Source: Acidicapsa ligni
GTDB lineage: Bacteria > Acidobacteriota > Terriglobia > Terriglobales > Acidobacteriaceae
Assembly: GCF_025685655.1 (NCBI RefSeq)
Contig: NZ_JAGSYG010000005.1
Span: forward strand, 1 to 64,000
Reading direction: 5' to 3'
DNA: 64,000 nucleotides
The translations under genes and the position numbers were made by a program. Within the stretch, counting starts at the first letter, position 1; each line of letters begins with the position of its first letter. The notes under the pieces are model-generated. The model saw nothing but the letters and a program-made list of their open reading frames with translations, was not told the DNA's origin and did no database searches. Positions 1-8,380 of the stretch are shown piece by piece.

Positions 1-352
1 GCAGATCGCCCCTTCAACGGCTAACCAGATTCACCGCCGGAGCTAAAATGCCCGGCCTACCAAACGATGCCACCGTGAGTGTCCAAGTCAGGACTCTTGA
101 TCAGGACTCTCACGGTGTACGGTTTCTGCTGATCCATAATGTAGAGACATGGCTATGGACACGGATTGTCTTGCGACATCCCTTCGGCTTCCCAGAATCA
201 ATCCCAGAATCAATCCCAATCGCACATAAGGGAAGCCAGATGTCCGACCAGTAGATCCGGCCATCAGATCCGGTCAAGAGATCAGGGCATGAGATCAGGC
301 AATCGATTCGCTCAGCCCAACAGCGGCTGACCCAAGGGCGGCAGTAATCATC
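1..352. other. Gene-free left edge with short tandem duplications
   Basis: No convincing coding sequence is visible on either strand; the open frames here are short and overlap in opposite directions. The stretch is rich in imperfect head-to-tail duplications: TCAGGACTCT at 88-97 and 101-110, CCCAGAATCAAT at 191-202 and 203-214, and a 13-bp unit repeated four times at 253-304. It is the upstream region of the gene at 353. Any gene to the left would end outside the window. Confidence 0.6.
253..304. repeat. Four imperfect 13-bp tandem copies
   Basis: Four consecutive 13-bp units begin AGATCCGG, AGATCCGG, AGATCAGG and AGATCAGG, at 253, 266, 279 and 292. Each differs from its neighbour at a few positions. 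The array ends 48 bp before the ATG at 353. It contains a GATC in every unit. No function is known; it belongs to the same class of short intergenic duplications seen at 1293, 27172, 46248 and 51792. Confidence 0.8.
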
Positions 353-1294
353 ATGAACGAAACAAGCAAACAACGCACAACATCCACTGTCATTCAACAG
401 GCAGATGAGCGCCTGCAAACCCTGCTCCCGAGTATCTACCGCGACCGCACGGATGAGGTCCAGCCCGTCTCGATGGGTTCGGCCCCGTTAGCCTTCGACG
501 TGGACGGTAACGTTGCATGGGACCGCATGTGGGGCTCGTTTTGTGACCTCGCTATGGCAGGCGGCCCACCGCACAAAGGCAAGCTGCTGGAACCCGGCAC
601 GCCGGAGTCGATCCTCGCCGAGCCCACGCGTTACGCCAAGGTCTGCGACGAGATCGTGCGCGGCATCGAAATCGCTGCCCGCCTGCAGGCAGCGCCATCC
701 TCCTCGCCAGGCTGGTTGCGCGTACGTTGCAAAAGTCACACCATGGCCGAGTGGCTGTTGCGCGCGATCACCATGGAGAACGTCTCCGTACGCCTGGAAG
801 ATGGTGCAATTTTGCTGCCTGCCGGGCCTGCCTTTCGCGTAGAAAAAGAGATCAAAAACGTCATCACCGTGGCCGCCAAAACAACCCACTATTGGAGCGG
901 CCATCTGATACGCCTCCAGCAGCTTGGAGTCGCAAACCTCTTCCACCAGCTCGACAGCGAAGCCCCACTGCTGCAACCCGCATGGGAGATCGGCCCAGAA
1001 GATGCAGAAGCCCGCGAGCGCATCGAGCGCGCACTCGAAGACGCCACCGGCCTCCAAGCCACGAGGCACAGCACCAAGCACGGCTACGCCAACTGGATCG
1101 GCCTCGACTGTGGCAGCGTCTCGTCCGCCATCACCACAATGCGCCGCCTCGTGGCAAGCAACGTCCTCTGCCGTCGCGAAGAAACCGCAATCTTTCTTCC
1201 CTTCAATCCCATCGCTGATCCCCAAGGCACACGCCTCGCACGCACGGTTTCAGAGTTAGCGGTATCAGAACTCAGCGAAACAAAACATCCATAG
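353..1294 (+). CDS. Conserved protein of unknown function with internal duplication, nickel-locus neighbour
   Basis: I do not recognise a named family. The product has 313 residues, no signal peptide and no membrane segment, so it is probably cytoplasmic. Residues 41-82 contain a striking block with W60, C64 and the string GGPPHKGKLLEP, which has the look of a conserved functional motif. Residues 121-159 and 248-286 align without gaps over 39 positions with about 14 identities, both opening W-x4-C and closing in an LP-x2-P block, so the protein contains two copies of one domain. It sits 160 bp upstream of nikR in the same orientation, and the next genes are a TonB receptor and a nickel permease. 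A role in nickel homeostasis or nickel-enzyme maturation is therefore possible, but this rests on context only. The ATG at 353 is the first in frame. Confidence 0.7.
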   Translation: MNETSKQRTTSTVIQQADERLQTLLPSIYRDRTDEVQPVSMGSAPLAFDVDGNVAWDRMWGSFCDLAMAGGPPHKGKLLEPGTPESILAEPTRYAKVCDEIVRGIEIAARLQAAPSSSPGWLRVRCKSHTMAEWLLRAITMENVSVRLEDGAILLPAGPAFRVEKEIKNVITVAAKTTHYWSGHLIRLQQLGVANLFHQLDSEAPLLQPAWEIGPEDAEARERIERALEDATGLQATRHSTKHGYANWIGLDCGSVSSAITTMRRLVASNVLCRREETAIFLPFNPIADPQGTRLARTVSELAVSELSETKHP

Positions 1295-1346
1295 ACGTGA
1301 CCGAAGACGTGACCGAGAAAATATCTGGATCAGCCTGCTTCTGGAT

Positions 1347-1374
1347 CGGGTACGACAGACCTAGCCAGTACCCG
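1347..1374. promoter_or_regulatory. Candidate NikR operator
   Basis: A perfect inverted repeat, CGGGTAC then 14 bp then GTACCCG, lies 81 bp upstream of the nikR start. NikR is a tetramer that binds dyad sites with half-site centres about two helical turns apart: the E. coli site has 6-bp arms with 16 bp between them, and deltaproteobacterial sites have about 7-bp arms with 13-14 bp between them. The geometry here matches the latter, although the half-site sequence differs. This is inference; binding is not shown. Confidence 0.5.
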
Positions 1375-1454
1375 CGAGCACACCTCCCTGAACGATGAAG
1401 CACTCCAGGCGAAGCAGATAGGGATGCAATTTACAATCGACATGGAGACTCGCT

Positions 1455-1895
1455 ATGTCACAGCTTAGTCGCACTGGTGTTTCACTCGAAGAAGATCTGT
1501 TGAAGGAGTTCGACAGACTCATTGCCAAACGCGGATATGAGAACCGCAGCGAGGCGATACGTGACCTGATTCGTGAAGCGTTGCTGGCTGAAATTGTAGA
1601 TTCCAACAAGCAGGTCGTAGGCACATTGACGCTTGTATACGACCATCATGTTCCCAATCTCGCCGACAAGCTCACCGAGAGCCAGCATGCGGCGGGAGCG
1701 ATGGTACTCGCAGCCACGCACGTACATCTGGATCATCATTATTGCCTCGAAGTCATCATCATGAAAGGTCGCAGCAAAGATATCCAGGCGATGGCAGATC
1801 GCATCCGCGCCCTCAAGGGTGTAGAGCTCGGAAAGCTCGTCCTCGCAAACTCGGGAAAAGAGTTGAAGAGCCACGCACACACTCATTCCCACTAA
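1455..1895 (+). CDS. nikR: Nickel-responsive transcriptional regulator NikR
   Basis: This 146-residue protein has the NikR architecture: an N-terminal ribbon-helix-helix DNA-binding domain (about 1-45, with RSEAIRDLIREAL) and a C-terminal ACT-like metal-sensing domain. The four high-affinity nickel ligands of the family can all be placed: H78, H89, H91 and C97, with the signature HVHLDHHYCLE. The spacing matches E. coli H76/H87/H89/C95 exactly. The C-terminus adds a His-rich tail (HAHTHSH) that could bind extra metal. A GGAG sits about 8 bp before the ATG. The neighbours are a divergent TonB receptor/nickel permease pair, the expected NikR targets. A dyad at 1347-1374 suggests autoregulation. 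It is convergent with the receptor gene, whose stop lies 41 bp away. Confidence 0.95.
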   Translation: MSQLSRTGVSLEEDLLKEFDRLIAKRGYENRSEAIRDLIREALLAEIVDSNKQVVGTLTLVYDHHVPNLADKLTESQHAAGAMVLAATHVHLDHHYCLEVIIMKGRSKDIQAMADRIRALKGVELGKLVLANSGKELKSHAHTHSH

Positions 1896-1936
1896 GTGCC
1901 AGTGCGGCGTGAACTAAGGACGAGCCTGGCGTGTGG

Positions 1937-4327
1937 CTATCTTGTGGAACCGAATCGCCAGGAGATAGATCCACCAATATAAGAAACCATGCGTATGCCG
2001 ACGGCTCGCTCTACCGTACCGCAATCGAAGTCCTTCGCCAGACCACTCGGACCAGAACCAGCAGCACAGTATGGCAAGTTCGTAGAGCTCGTGGCCACAC
2101 TCCAGTTCGGATCGAACGTCTCGGTAGTCTGCCCCGTGTAGCCGCGAGCCACCAGGCCATCCACGCCAAGTTCCAACCTGCCATCCAGGAATGAGCGCAC
2201 GAGTGCAAGTCGTGTTTCACCCACCGGAATCGCCTCATATTGGCCCGGATGAGCCGCATTCCCCACATCCAGAAACTTGTGCCCTACGTATTCGTATTCG
2301 CCACGTCCATGCAGGCCTAATGGCAGCTTGTCCAACGTAGTGAGCACATCGAAAATGGTACGCGGTGCTTCCGGCGTAACCGTATCGGCGACTCCGTTAA
2401 ACGTCGCCAACCGCGCATCTGCCTTGGATACGATTCCCTGCAAGCTCCCAAAGCTGAATTGGTGCCGCACATTGACAGTTAGAAACTTGATCGTACTCGG
2501 TCCCAGGTCATCCGCCGAACCGTTGTCAGGATCGATCTTGGCAAGAGTCGCCGTCGTTGTTGTCCTGCTCACCGTCACGCGAACATCCGTCCCGGAGAAC
2601 TCTTTTTCAAGCACCACTTGCAAGGAGTGGGAGCGCTCCAGTGGATTTGCAAACACAGCCGCTCCAGTGCCCGACGCGGAAGGCGCGACATTGGTGCGTG
2701 GGTCTTCCGTAAAGAACGCCTGCCCAAGGCTGATCGACGCCGAAGGCAGCCAGCGCGTTGGCCCCGTTCCCGGAGACCATGTCGCGGTAACTTTCGGGCT
2801 CTCGAACCGGCTCCATTCGTTAAACGAATAAGCAGCTCTCATCTTGTCCGTATTGATCAGTTGCACCTGGTCATTGCGCAGCCCCGCATAGAAGTGCAGA
2901 TGCTTGCCTAAATCGCCATGCAGAGCAACATAAGGAGCAAACTCACGGATAGTCACATCGTTCGCCAACACCTTCAGAAACGTGCCATACACGTACGGCT
3001 GATCCGCCAGATAGTGGTCGAGATTGTCGTTACGAATATCGTCTTCGTTATAGAGAACGCCGCCCATCATCTCCAGCCATGAGGCAAACGTATGGGTCTC
3101 GCGAACCTCCGCTCCCTGGGCATTTCGAAACTCGCTTTGCCGAATCAACCCCTCGCCGAAGTTTGAAAACAAAGTCAGATTGTAAGTGCGAAGATAGCCA
3201 GAGAAAGCAACCTCGTCCTTTGCTGTAGCCTTCCACTGATCATTCGCAGCCAGTATGAAAGTGTGCGTCTGATCCATCTGCCGCCGGTCCACAGTATCTT
3301 TCACCTGCATGCCAAATCCAACAGGAGCGAGATTACCCTCATGGGAAACACCATAATACGCATCGCCAAATACAGTGATCTCGTGCTTTTCCCGATCGAA
3401 GACGCGCAGCGCATTTCCCTTGAACTGCTTTCGATGCTCCAGCGTGAGCATCAATCCATTCCCGTAGTTGCCTTCGAGAGCGAGCCACGCCTTCTTCGCC
3501 GGGTCTGAGGGCGCTAAACCTACAGTGAGATCGATATCGCGATAGTCCCCCGTGAGAGTAACGAAACGTTTCAGTTGTGGACGCAGGAGATACGTGGCCG
3601 CCAGATTCAGCGAGTGATTTCCTTCGAGCACATTGTACGCACCGTCATCTATTGACACTCCACCCAGCGCTCCCGACACGTAGATATTAGGGTCGGCATA
3701 GCCATTGCCATGTGCATTCGCGGAAAGGTTATTGGGCACCAGGTAGCCGCCAACCCGGATGTACTGCGCAATCGGTTCACCGTGATCCCCGGCAACCCCT
3801 GGTGCAAAATATTGCGGAGCCTTGATCCCACCGGCAGCCGTCTCGATCGGTAGACCGGGAATAGAAATAGGAGCTCCGGGACGACCAGGATTCGCGTCCA
3901 GTAACTCTTCACGCACCATGATTTTTTGTGACGGATCGGGAGATGCAATATCGATTTGACTAACGTCCGCGTTGATGCCGATCTCTTCCTTAGCTATCGA
4001 AATCTTTTGAAGGCGCAATGTCAGGTTAGGCGTATCAACATTCAATTGCATCTTGTACATGACAGGGGCAAACCCCTCAGCCTCCACTCGTACCGTGTAT
4101 TTACCTGCAGCAGGCAGATCAATCGAAAAGCCTCCGTCTCTACCGCTGGTAGCAGTTGACCGTGCACCGGATACAGAATCAACCTCAACGTGCGCTCCAA
4201 CGACTGACATCCCAGCGGGATCAAGCACAGACCCGGAGATTCGCGTCGCTCCAGACTGTGCCACCGCAGAGCCGGCTATAAATATCGCAGCTAGAAATAG
4301 TATGATTTGCCGTCCTTGCGATCCCAT
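1937..4327 (-). CDS. TonB-dependent outer-membrane receptor, putative nickel/metal uptake
   Basis: The frame is open to 4501, but the start at 4327 is preferred because it directly precedes a signal peptide (MGSQGRQIILFLAAIFIAGSAVAQ region), giving 796 residues. After the signal comes a carboxypeptidase-regulatory-like beta-sandwich (about 27-115, ISGSVLDPAGMSVVGAHV), then a plug region (about 130-260, PQYFAPGVAGDHGEP), then a long beta-barrel. This order is typical of Oar-like receptors in acidobacteria. It lies between nikR and a NiCoT permease, so import of a nickel chelate across the outer membrane is a reasonable inference; substrate cannot be read from sequence. The final residues (RFGSTR) lack the usual terminal aromatic residue of outer-membrane barrels. 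The promoter region is shared with the divergent permease gene. Confidence 0.85.
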   Translation of the reverse strand: MGSQGRQIILFLAAIFIAGSAVAQSGATRISGSVLDPAGMSVVGAHVEVDSVSGARSTATSGRDGGFSIDLPAAGKYTVRVEAEGFAPVMYKMQLNVDTPNLTLRLQKISIAKEEIGINADVSQIDIASPDPSQKIMVREELLDANPGRPGAPISIPGLPIETAAGGIKAPQYFAPGVAGDHGEPIAQYIRVGGYLVPNNLSANAHGNGYADPNIYVSGALGGVSIDDGAYNVLEGNHSLNLAATYLLRPQLKRFVTLTGDYRDIDLTVGLAPSDPAKKAWLALEGNYGNGLMLTLEHRKQFKGNALRVFDREKHEITVFGDAYYGVSHEGNLAPVGFGMQVKDTVDRRQMDQTHTFILAANDQWKATAKDEVAFSGYLRTYNLTLFSNFGEGLIRQSEFRNAQGAEVRETHTFASWLEMMGGVLYNEDDIRNDNLDHYLADQPYVYGTFLKVLANDVTIREFAPYVALHGDLGKHLHFYAGLRNDQVQLINTDKMRAAYSFNEWSRFESPKVTATWSPGTGPTRWLPSASISLGQAFFTEDPRTNVAPSASGTGAAVFANPLERSHSLQVVLEKEFSGTDVRVTVSRTTTTATLAKIDPDNGSADDLGPSTIKFLTVNVRHQFSFGSLQGIVSKADARLATFNGVADTVTPEAPRTIFDVLTTLDKLPLGLHGRGEYEYVGHKFLDVGNAAHPGQYEAIPVGETRLALVRSFLDGRLELGVDGLVARGYTGQTTETFDPNWSVATSSTNLPYCAAGSGPSGLAKDFDCGTVERAVGIRMVSYIGGSISWRFGSTR

Positions 4328-4453
4328 TTTTCTAAACGCCTCAATAGATTGATTTGCCGTGGTTAGCCGATAAGCAAAAAGAAAAAGTTCTGCAAAGGAC
4401 GTATCGACCTCATGCTTCTGCGTGTCATAGCACCACGTTGCATTTGTAGACAT

Positions 4454-4476
4454 TACCCTCGCGAGCGAAGCGGGTA
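4454..4476. promoter_or_regulatory. Possible metal-regulator site between receptor and permease
   Basis: TACCC, 13 bp, GGGTA forms a dyad within the divergent promoter region of the TonB receptor and the nickel permease. The same pentamers make up the candidate NikR operator at 1347-1374, but there they are in the opposite order and differently spaced. It may be a weak or different NikR site, or chance. Another hit, GTGTTAC near 4514, resembles a known NikR half-site but has no partner. Confidence 0.25.
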
Positions 4477-4592
4477 TATCGTACGTTTGTATAGGTAGCA
4501 TGATTTTTGGGAACGTGTTACCACTGAATAAGCGGAATTCAGGGAAGATTTCCTTTGATACGCGACGAGCGTTTAATCAAGAGGGCATTCCG

Positions 4593-5648
4593 ATGGCGTT
4601 CTCATTCCGGGCCTTGCTCAATGACGCACCTGGCAATACCAGGCGAAAAGTCATTGCAATATACGGTTTCTTGGTAGCTTTCAATATCGCCGCATGGCTT
4701 TGGGCGTTGGTCGCCTTCCACCGATACCCTGTACTTCTAGGGACCGCATTTCTCGCCTACAGTTTTGGCCTGCGTCATGCAGTCGATGCGGATCACATCG
4801 CAGCTATCGACAATGTCACGCGCAAATTGATGCAGGACGGCAAGCGTCCCGTTGCAGTCGGCTTTATGTTCTCGCTGGGACATTCCACGGTCGTCGTAAT
4901 CGGTTCGATTATCATTGCCGCTACCGCGTTCGCAATGCAACACCGTTTTGAGGCTGTTCGCGAAATAGGAGGAGTCGTAGGCACAGTCGTATCGAGTCTC
5001 TTTCTATTTGGAATTGCAATCGCAAACCTCATCGTTCTTCGATCCATCTATCAAGCTTTTAAAAGAGTCAGGCGTGGAGAGCCTTATGTCGAGGAAGACT
5101 TCGATCTCCTGCTTGGCAGCCGCGGTTTCCTCTCTCGATTATTCCGTCCAGTTTTCGGAATGATCCGCCAAAGCTGGCACATGTACCCATTGGGCGTCCT
5201 GTTCGGACTTGGATTCGATACTGCAACAGAGATCGGCTTGTTAGGGATTTCAGCGGTTGAAGTATCCAAAGGGTTATCGCTATGGTCGATTATGGTTTTT
5301 CCCGCGCTCTTCGCTGCAGGCATGTCGTTGATTGACACGACCGACAATATCCTCATGCTCGGGGCCTATGGATGGGCCTTCGTTAAACCGATTCGCAAGA
5401 TTTACTACAACGTTACGATCACCTTCGTTTCCGTTGTAGTTGCCTTCGCTGTGGGCGGAATAGAAACCCTCGGATTGCTGGCAAAACATTTCCGCCAGAC
5501 AGGAGCATTCTGGGGCCTGATCAGCGAGCTGAATAATAACTTCGGAATGCTTGGATATTGCATCATTGCGCTCTTTGCAATGAGCTGGATTCTATCCATA
5601 GCAATTTACAAATGGCGTCGTTTCGACAGTCTCGAATTGAATACCTGA
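4593..5648 (+). CDS. NiCoT-family nickel/cobalt permease (HoxN/HupN/NixA type)
   Basis: This inner-membrane permease of 351 residues imports Ni2+ (or Co2+). All diagnostic NiCoT signatures are visible: RHAVDADHIAAIDN in transmembrane segment II, FSLGHSTVV, LGFDTATEIGLL, and LFAAGMSLIDTTDNILM. About eight hydrophobic segments are present. The frame is open from 4500, but the ATG at 4593 has a GAGGG at 4581-4585 and gives the usual length, so it is preferred. It is divergent from the TonB receptor at 4327, and together they would form an outer plus inner membrane nickel uptake route under NikR control. The metal preference between nickel and cobalt cannot be settled from sequence. Confidence 0.93.
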   Translation: MAFSFRALLNDAPGNTRRKVIAIYGFLVAFNIAAWLWALVAFHRYPVLLGTAFLAYSFGLRHAVDADHIAAIDNVTRKLMQDGKRPVAVGFMFSLGHSTVVVIGSIIIAATAFAMQHRFEAVREIGGVVGTVVSSLFLFGIAIANLIVLRSIYQAFKRVRRGEPYVEEDFDLLLGSRGFLSRLFRPVFGMIRQSWHMYPLGVLFGLGFDTATEIGLLGISAVEVSKGLSLWSIMVFPALFAAGMSLIDTTDNILMLGAYGWAFVKPIRKIYYNVTITFVSVVVAFAVGGIETLGLLAKHFRQTGAFWGLISELNNNFGMLGYCIIALFAMSWILSIAIYKWRRFDSLELNT

Positions 5649-5725
5649 AGAGCTTCCCCAACGGTAGCACCTCCTCTCCTTGCAATCGCCGCGACCTTAG
5701 AGCATGAAGATAGATATCGAAGATG

Positions 5726-5759
5726 CCGATGTACATCTATGTCCATAGATGTACATCGG
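5726..5759. terminator. 34-bp perfect hairpin between convergent genes
   Basis: Sixteen-base arms (CCGATGTACATCTATG and its exact complement) are separated by only TC. The hairpin lies 78 bp after the nickel permease stop and 23 bp before the end of the alcohol dehydrogenase gene, so it could terminate both. There is no U-tract on either side, which is atypical for an intrinsic terminator. The low G+C and perfect symmetry would also suit a protein-binding palindrome. Confidence 0.55.
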
Positions 5760-5781
5760 AGAACGTCAAGCCCCGCAAGGC

Positions 5782-6813
5782 CTAAGCTGTGAGGTCGAGC
5801 ACAACGCGTGCCGGAACATCTCCATGTTCAAGCCTTTCGAAAATCCGGTTGACCGCAGATAGCGGCTGCAGTTCGATGTCAGCTTTCACCTTGCCATCTG
5901 CTGCAAAAGACAGTGCCTCCGCCATATCCTTGCGGTTTCCAACAAACGATCCGCGTATGGAGATGCAATTCGCCACAATGTCGAACAGCGGAACAGGGAA
6001 CTCGCCCGGCGGAAGACCGACCAGTACACATGTGCCTCGCTTTCGTGTCATGCCAATGCCTTGCTTGAATGCAATCAGAGAAGGCGCTGTAATCAATACG
6101 CCATGGGCGCCACCGCCTGTCTCCTTCTTGAGGGCAGCAGCAGGATCACCAGCCTTGGCATTAAAAACCAGATCGGCACCAAGACGCTTGGCATGATCAA
6201 GCTTGCCGTCATCGATGTCGACAGCGCAAACCAATAACCCCATTGCCTTCGCATATTGGACCGCGAGATGACCGAGGCCGCCCACACCGGAAATGGCAAC
6301 CCATTCCCCAGGCCGGGCCTCAGTCTCCTTGATTCCTTTATAGGTTGTGAGACCGGCGCAAATCAGCGGTGCAGCTTCAATCGATGAAAGACCGTTGGGC
6401 ACATGAGCAACATAGTTCGGGTCGGCGAGAAGATATTCCGCAAAGCCACCATTCTTCGTATAGCCACCGAACTGAGCATCCGGGCAGACCGTCTCCCATG
6501 AGGACAAACAATACTCGCAATGGCCACAAGCAGAGTAAAGCCACGGAACTCCTACTCGGTCGCCTTCCTTCACCGTCGTCACACTCGCGCCGACAGCCGT
6601 AACAGTGCCGATGGCCTCATGGCCTGGAATAAAAGGAAGTGTAGGTTTGATCGGCCACTCGCCCTTCGCAGCATGAAGATCGGTGTGACATACGCCGCAG
6701 GCCTCTGTTTTGATGAGAATCTGATTAGGGCCTGGCGAGGGAACATTCCATTCTTCAAACACCAGGGGCGATCCGAATTGTTTTACCGCCGCGACTTGCA
6801 TAGTTGCTGCCAT
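5782..6813 (-). CDS. Zinc-dependent alcohol dehydrogenase (AdhP-like)
   Basis: This 343-residue medium-chain dehydrogenase oxidises primary alcohols or reduces aldehydes with NAD(H). The catalytic zinc ligands are in ACGVCHTD and the PGHEAIG motif; the structural zinc lobe is CGHCEYCLSSWETVC (C-x2-C-x2-C-x7-C). The Rossmann dinucleotide motif is GVGGLGHLAVQYAK. The length and order match the AdhP/propanol-preferring group. The start at 6813 is preferred over upstream frames because an AGAGGA lies just before it and the protein then begins MAATMQVAAVKQFG as in homologues. It follows the phosphotransacetylase-like gene by 77 bp in the same direction, so the pair may handle acetyl-phosphate/acetaldehyde/ethanol exchange under low oxygen. 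Confidence 0.92.
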   Translation of the reverse strand: MAATMQVAAVKQFGSPLVFEEWNVPSPGPNQILIKTEACGVCHTDLHAAKGEWPIKPTLPFIPGHEAIGTVTAVGASVTTVKEGDRVGVPWLYSACGHCEYCLSSWETVCPDAQFGGYTKNGGFAEYLLADPNYVAHVPNGLSSIEAAPLICAGLTTYKGIKETEARPGEWVAISGVGGLGHLAVQYAKAMGLLVCAVDIDDGKLDHAKRLGADLVFNAKAGDPAAALKKETGGGAHGVLITAPSLIAFKQGIGMTRKRGTCVLVGLPPGEFPVPLFDIVANCISIRGSFVGNRKDMAEALSFAADGKVKADIELQPLSAVNRIFERLEHGDVPARVVLDLTA

Positions 6814-6889
6814 AATATGAATCCTCTTCCTGCAATCGGTTGTAGTTCGCCAGTCCATCCAATCCTGAAAAGTTCAATAGACCTGTGCT

Positions 6890-7882
6890 TCAGATTCTCT
6901 CTCTGTCGATCGGACTATTTGCATAGTGCAGCAATAACGCGACCGCGCATGACGTCAGCCTGGTTGCTGCGGAGTCTGCACGACTGGTCAGAATCACTGG
7001 CACCTTCGCTCCCAATACGATCCCGGCCAACTGTGCTCCTCCGAGATACTCCAGTTGCTTGGCCAGCATATTGCCGGACTCAAGATCCGGCACCACGAGA
7101 ATGTCTGCCTGTCCAGCCACTGGCGACACCAACCCCTTGATCTGCGCGGCCTTCGCGCTCACTGCGGTATCAAATGCAAGCGGTCCATCCAGCACTGCGC
7201 CGGTAATCTGTCCGCGCTCTGCCATCTTGCAAAGCGCAGCCGCGTCCAGCGTTGACTTGATCTTCGGATTCACCATTTCTATCGCGGATAACAAAGCAAC
7301 CTTAGGTTCAGGAATTCCCAACGCATGCGCTAGATCAACTGCATTCTGCACAATATGAACCTTGTCATCAAGATCGGGTTCAATGTTAATTGCGGCATCC
7401 GTAATCAGCACCGTGCGTGCATACGCAGGCGTATCCATTACAAACACATGAGAGATCCTTCGCGATGTGCGCAAGCCGGTATCCCGGTTTATAACCGCGC
7501 GCATTAGCTCATCGGTGTGCAAGCTTCCTTTCATCATCGCTTGCGTTCGACCGTCGCGGCACATACCCACGCCGATGAGCGCAGCCTGTTCTTCCGTAGA
7601 AGCATTCACGATCAGATAACCCGAGATATCTGCGCCAATTGTTTTTGCTAACGCCCGCAACTGATCCCTAGGCCCCAAAAGCACAGGCTTGATAATGCCA
7701 GCAACTGCCGCCTCTATCGCCCCTCGAAGCGAAACTTCGGAAAGAGGCCAGCAAACCGCAGTCGAAAGCGATGGCATAGCCTTGCATCGTTCTAAAAACT
7801 GGTGGAAGACATGAAAGTCTGCTGGATGATCTATAAGAGGGTCAACCGCGACCGATTCCATCAACATCGCAAGATCGCTCAT
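6890..7882 (-). CDS. Phosphate acetyl/butyryltransferase-like protein
   Basis: A 330-residue protein of the PTA_PTB fold, which exchanges acyl-CoA and acyl-phosphate. Family traits include an N-terminal VCWPLSEVSLRGAIEAA segment, GSLHTDELM, TDAAINIEPDL, SAIEMVNPKIKST, GAVLDGPLAFDTA, and the closing GAKVPVILTSRADSAATRL. The ATG at 7882 (GGGC about 8 bp upstream) is preferred over a TTG at 7888. It resembles the short Pta/Ptb class rather than the long Pta with an N-terminal DRTGG domain. No acetate kinase gene is adjacent, so the partner must be elsewhere. The alcohol dehydrogenase downstream suggests a fermentative or redox-balancing module. Acetyl versus butyryl preference is not decided. 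Confidence 0.88.
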   Translation of the reverse strand: MSDLAMLMESVAVDPLIDHPADFHVFHQFLERCKAMPSLSTAVCWPLSEVSLRGAIEAAVAGIIKPVLLGPRDQLRALAKTIGADISGYLIVNASTEEQAALIGVGMCRDGRTQAMMKGSLHTDELMRAVINRDTGLRTSRRISHVFVMDTPAYARTVLITDAAINIEPDLDDKVHIVQNAVDLAHALGIPEPKVALLSAIEMVNPKIKSTLDAAALCKMAERGQITGAVLDGPLAFDTAVSAKAAQIKGLVSPVAGQADILVVPDLESGNMLAKQLEYLGGAQLAGIVLGAKVPVILTSRADSAATRLTSCAVALLLHYANSPIDRERI

Positions 7883-8051
7883 GAACAATGCCCTTTGCAG
7901 GCCTGGCCTGCGTCAAGATGTAATGGTGGTTCTCGCTGATTGAGTAGAACCACGTTGTTTGAATGCAATAGCGAGGCCCACCGGCACGACTCTGCTGATG
8001 CCGGAAATAAAAGAACTATTCGACCGTGCTTACCAGGCAACGTGAAGCAGA

Positions 8052-8294
8052 TTAATACAAGCTCCATTTACCGGATGTAGCCTTGTTGTGCTGTACCTGG
8101 CGGCGTCTTGCAGCCTCAAAAATTCGCTGACGTTCTTCAGGAGTAACGTTCTTAACCGTGTTCTCCTCAGCGTCATCGGCTTCCTGGCTCTCGGGTGCTC
8201 GCTCAGTTTTAATAAGGCTATTCAAGGGAACTCCCACTTGTTTGAGTTCCGTGGTCTGCTCGCCGACAACTGATACTTCTTCTTTGGCGATCAT
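8052..8294 (-). CDS. Small hydrophilic protein of unknown function
   Basis: I do not recognise this 80-residue protein. The ATG at 8294 has an excellent AGGAGG six bases upstream; a longer in-frame extension to 8384 has no such signal. The middle is acidic (ESQEADDAEEN) and the C-terminal third is a basic helix-forming stretch (TPEERQRIFEAARRRQVQHNK) ending GKWSLY. It has no cysteines, signal or membrane segment. It lies between the FNR-like mini-protein and the phosphotransacetylase-like gene on the same strand, so it is probably co-transcribed. Confidence 0.7.
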   Translation of the reverse strand: MIAKEEVSVVGEQTTELKQVGVPLNSLIKTERAPESQEADDAEENTVKNVTPEERQRIFEAARRRQVQHNKATSGKWSLY

Positions 8295-8380
8295 ATTTCC
8301 TCCTATCGATCTAAACCTGAAACACGCAAGGCGCTGTTTCCGTCTGCACGGAATTAAATGTCGAGGCAATGCTCGCGCGT

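Noticed and set aside
488..1225. 245-codon minus-strand frame opposite the first gene
   Set aside because: The plus-strand gene has an internal domain duplication at protein level, which is decisive for the coding strand.
4454..4520. E. coli-type NikR box GTATGA-N16-TCATAC
   Set aside because: No match with both arms was found. GTATCG ... TCATAG near 4400-4430 has an 18-bp gap and several mismatches.
7879..8067. 62-codon minus-strand frame between the unknown small gene and the Pta-like gene
   Set aside because: It overlaps the end of the small gene and the Pta start and shows no family or start signal.
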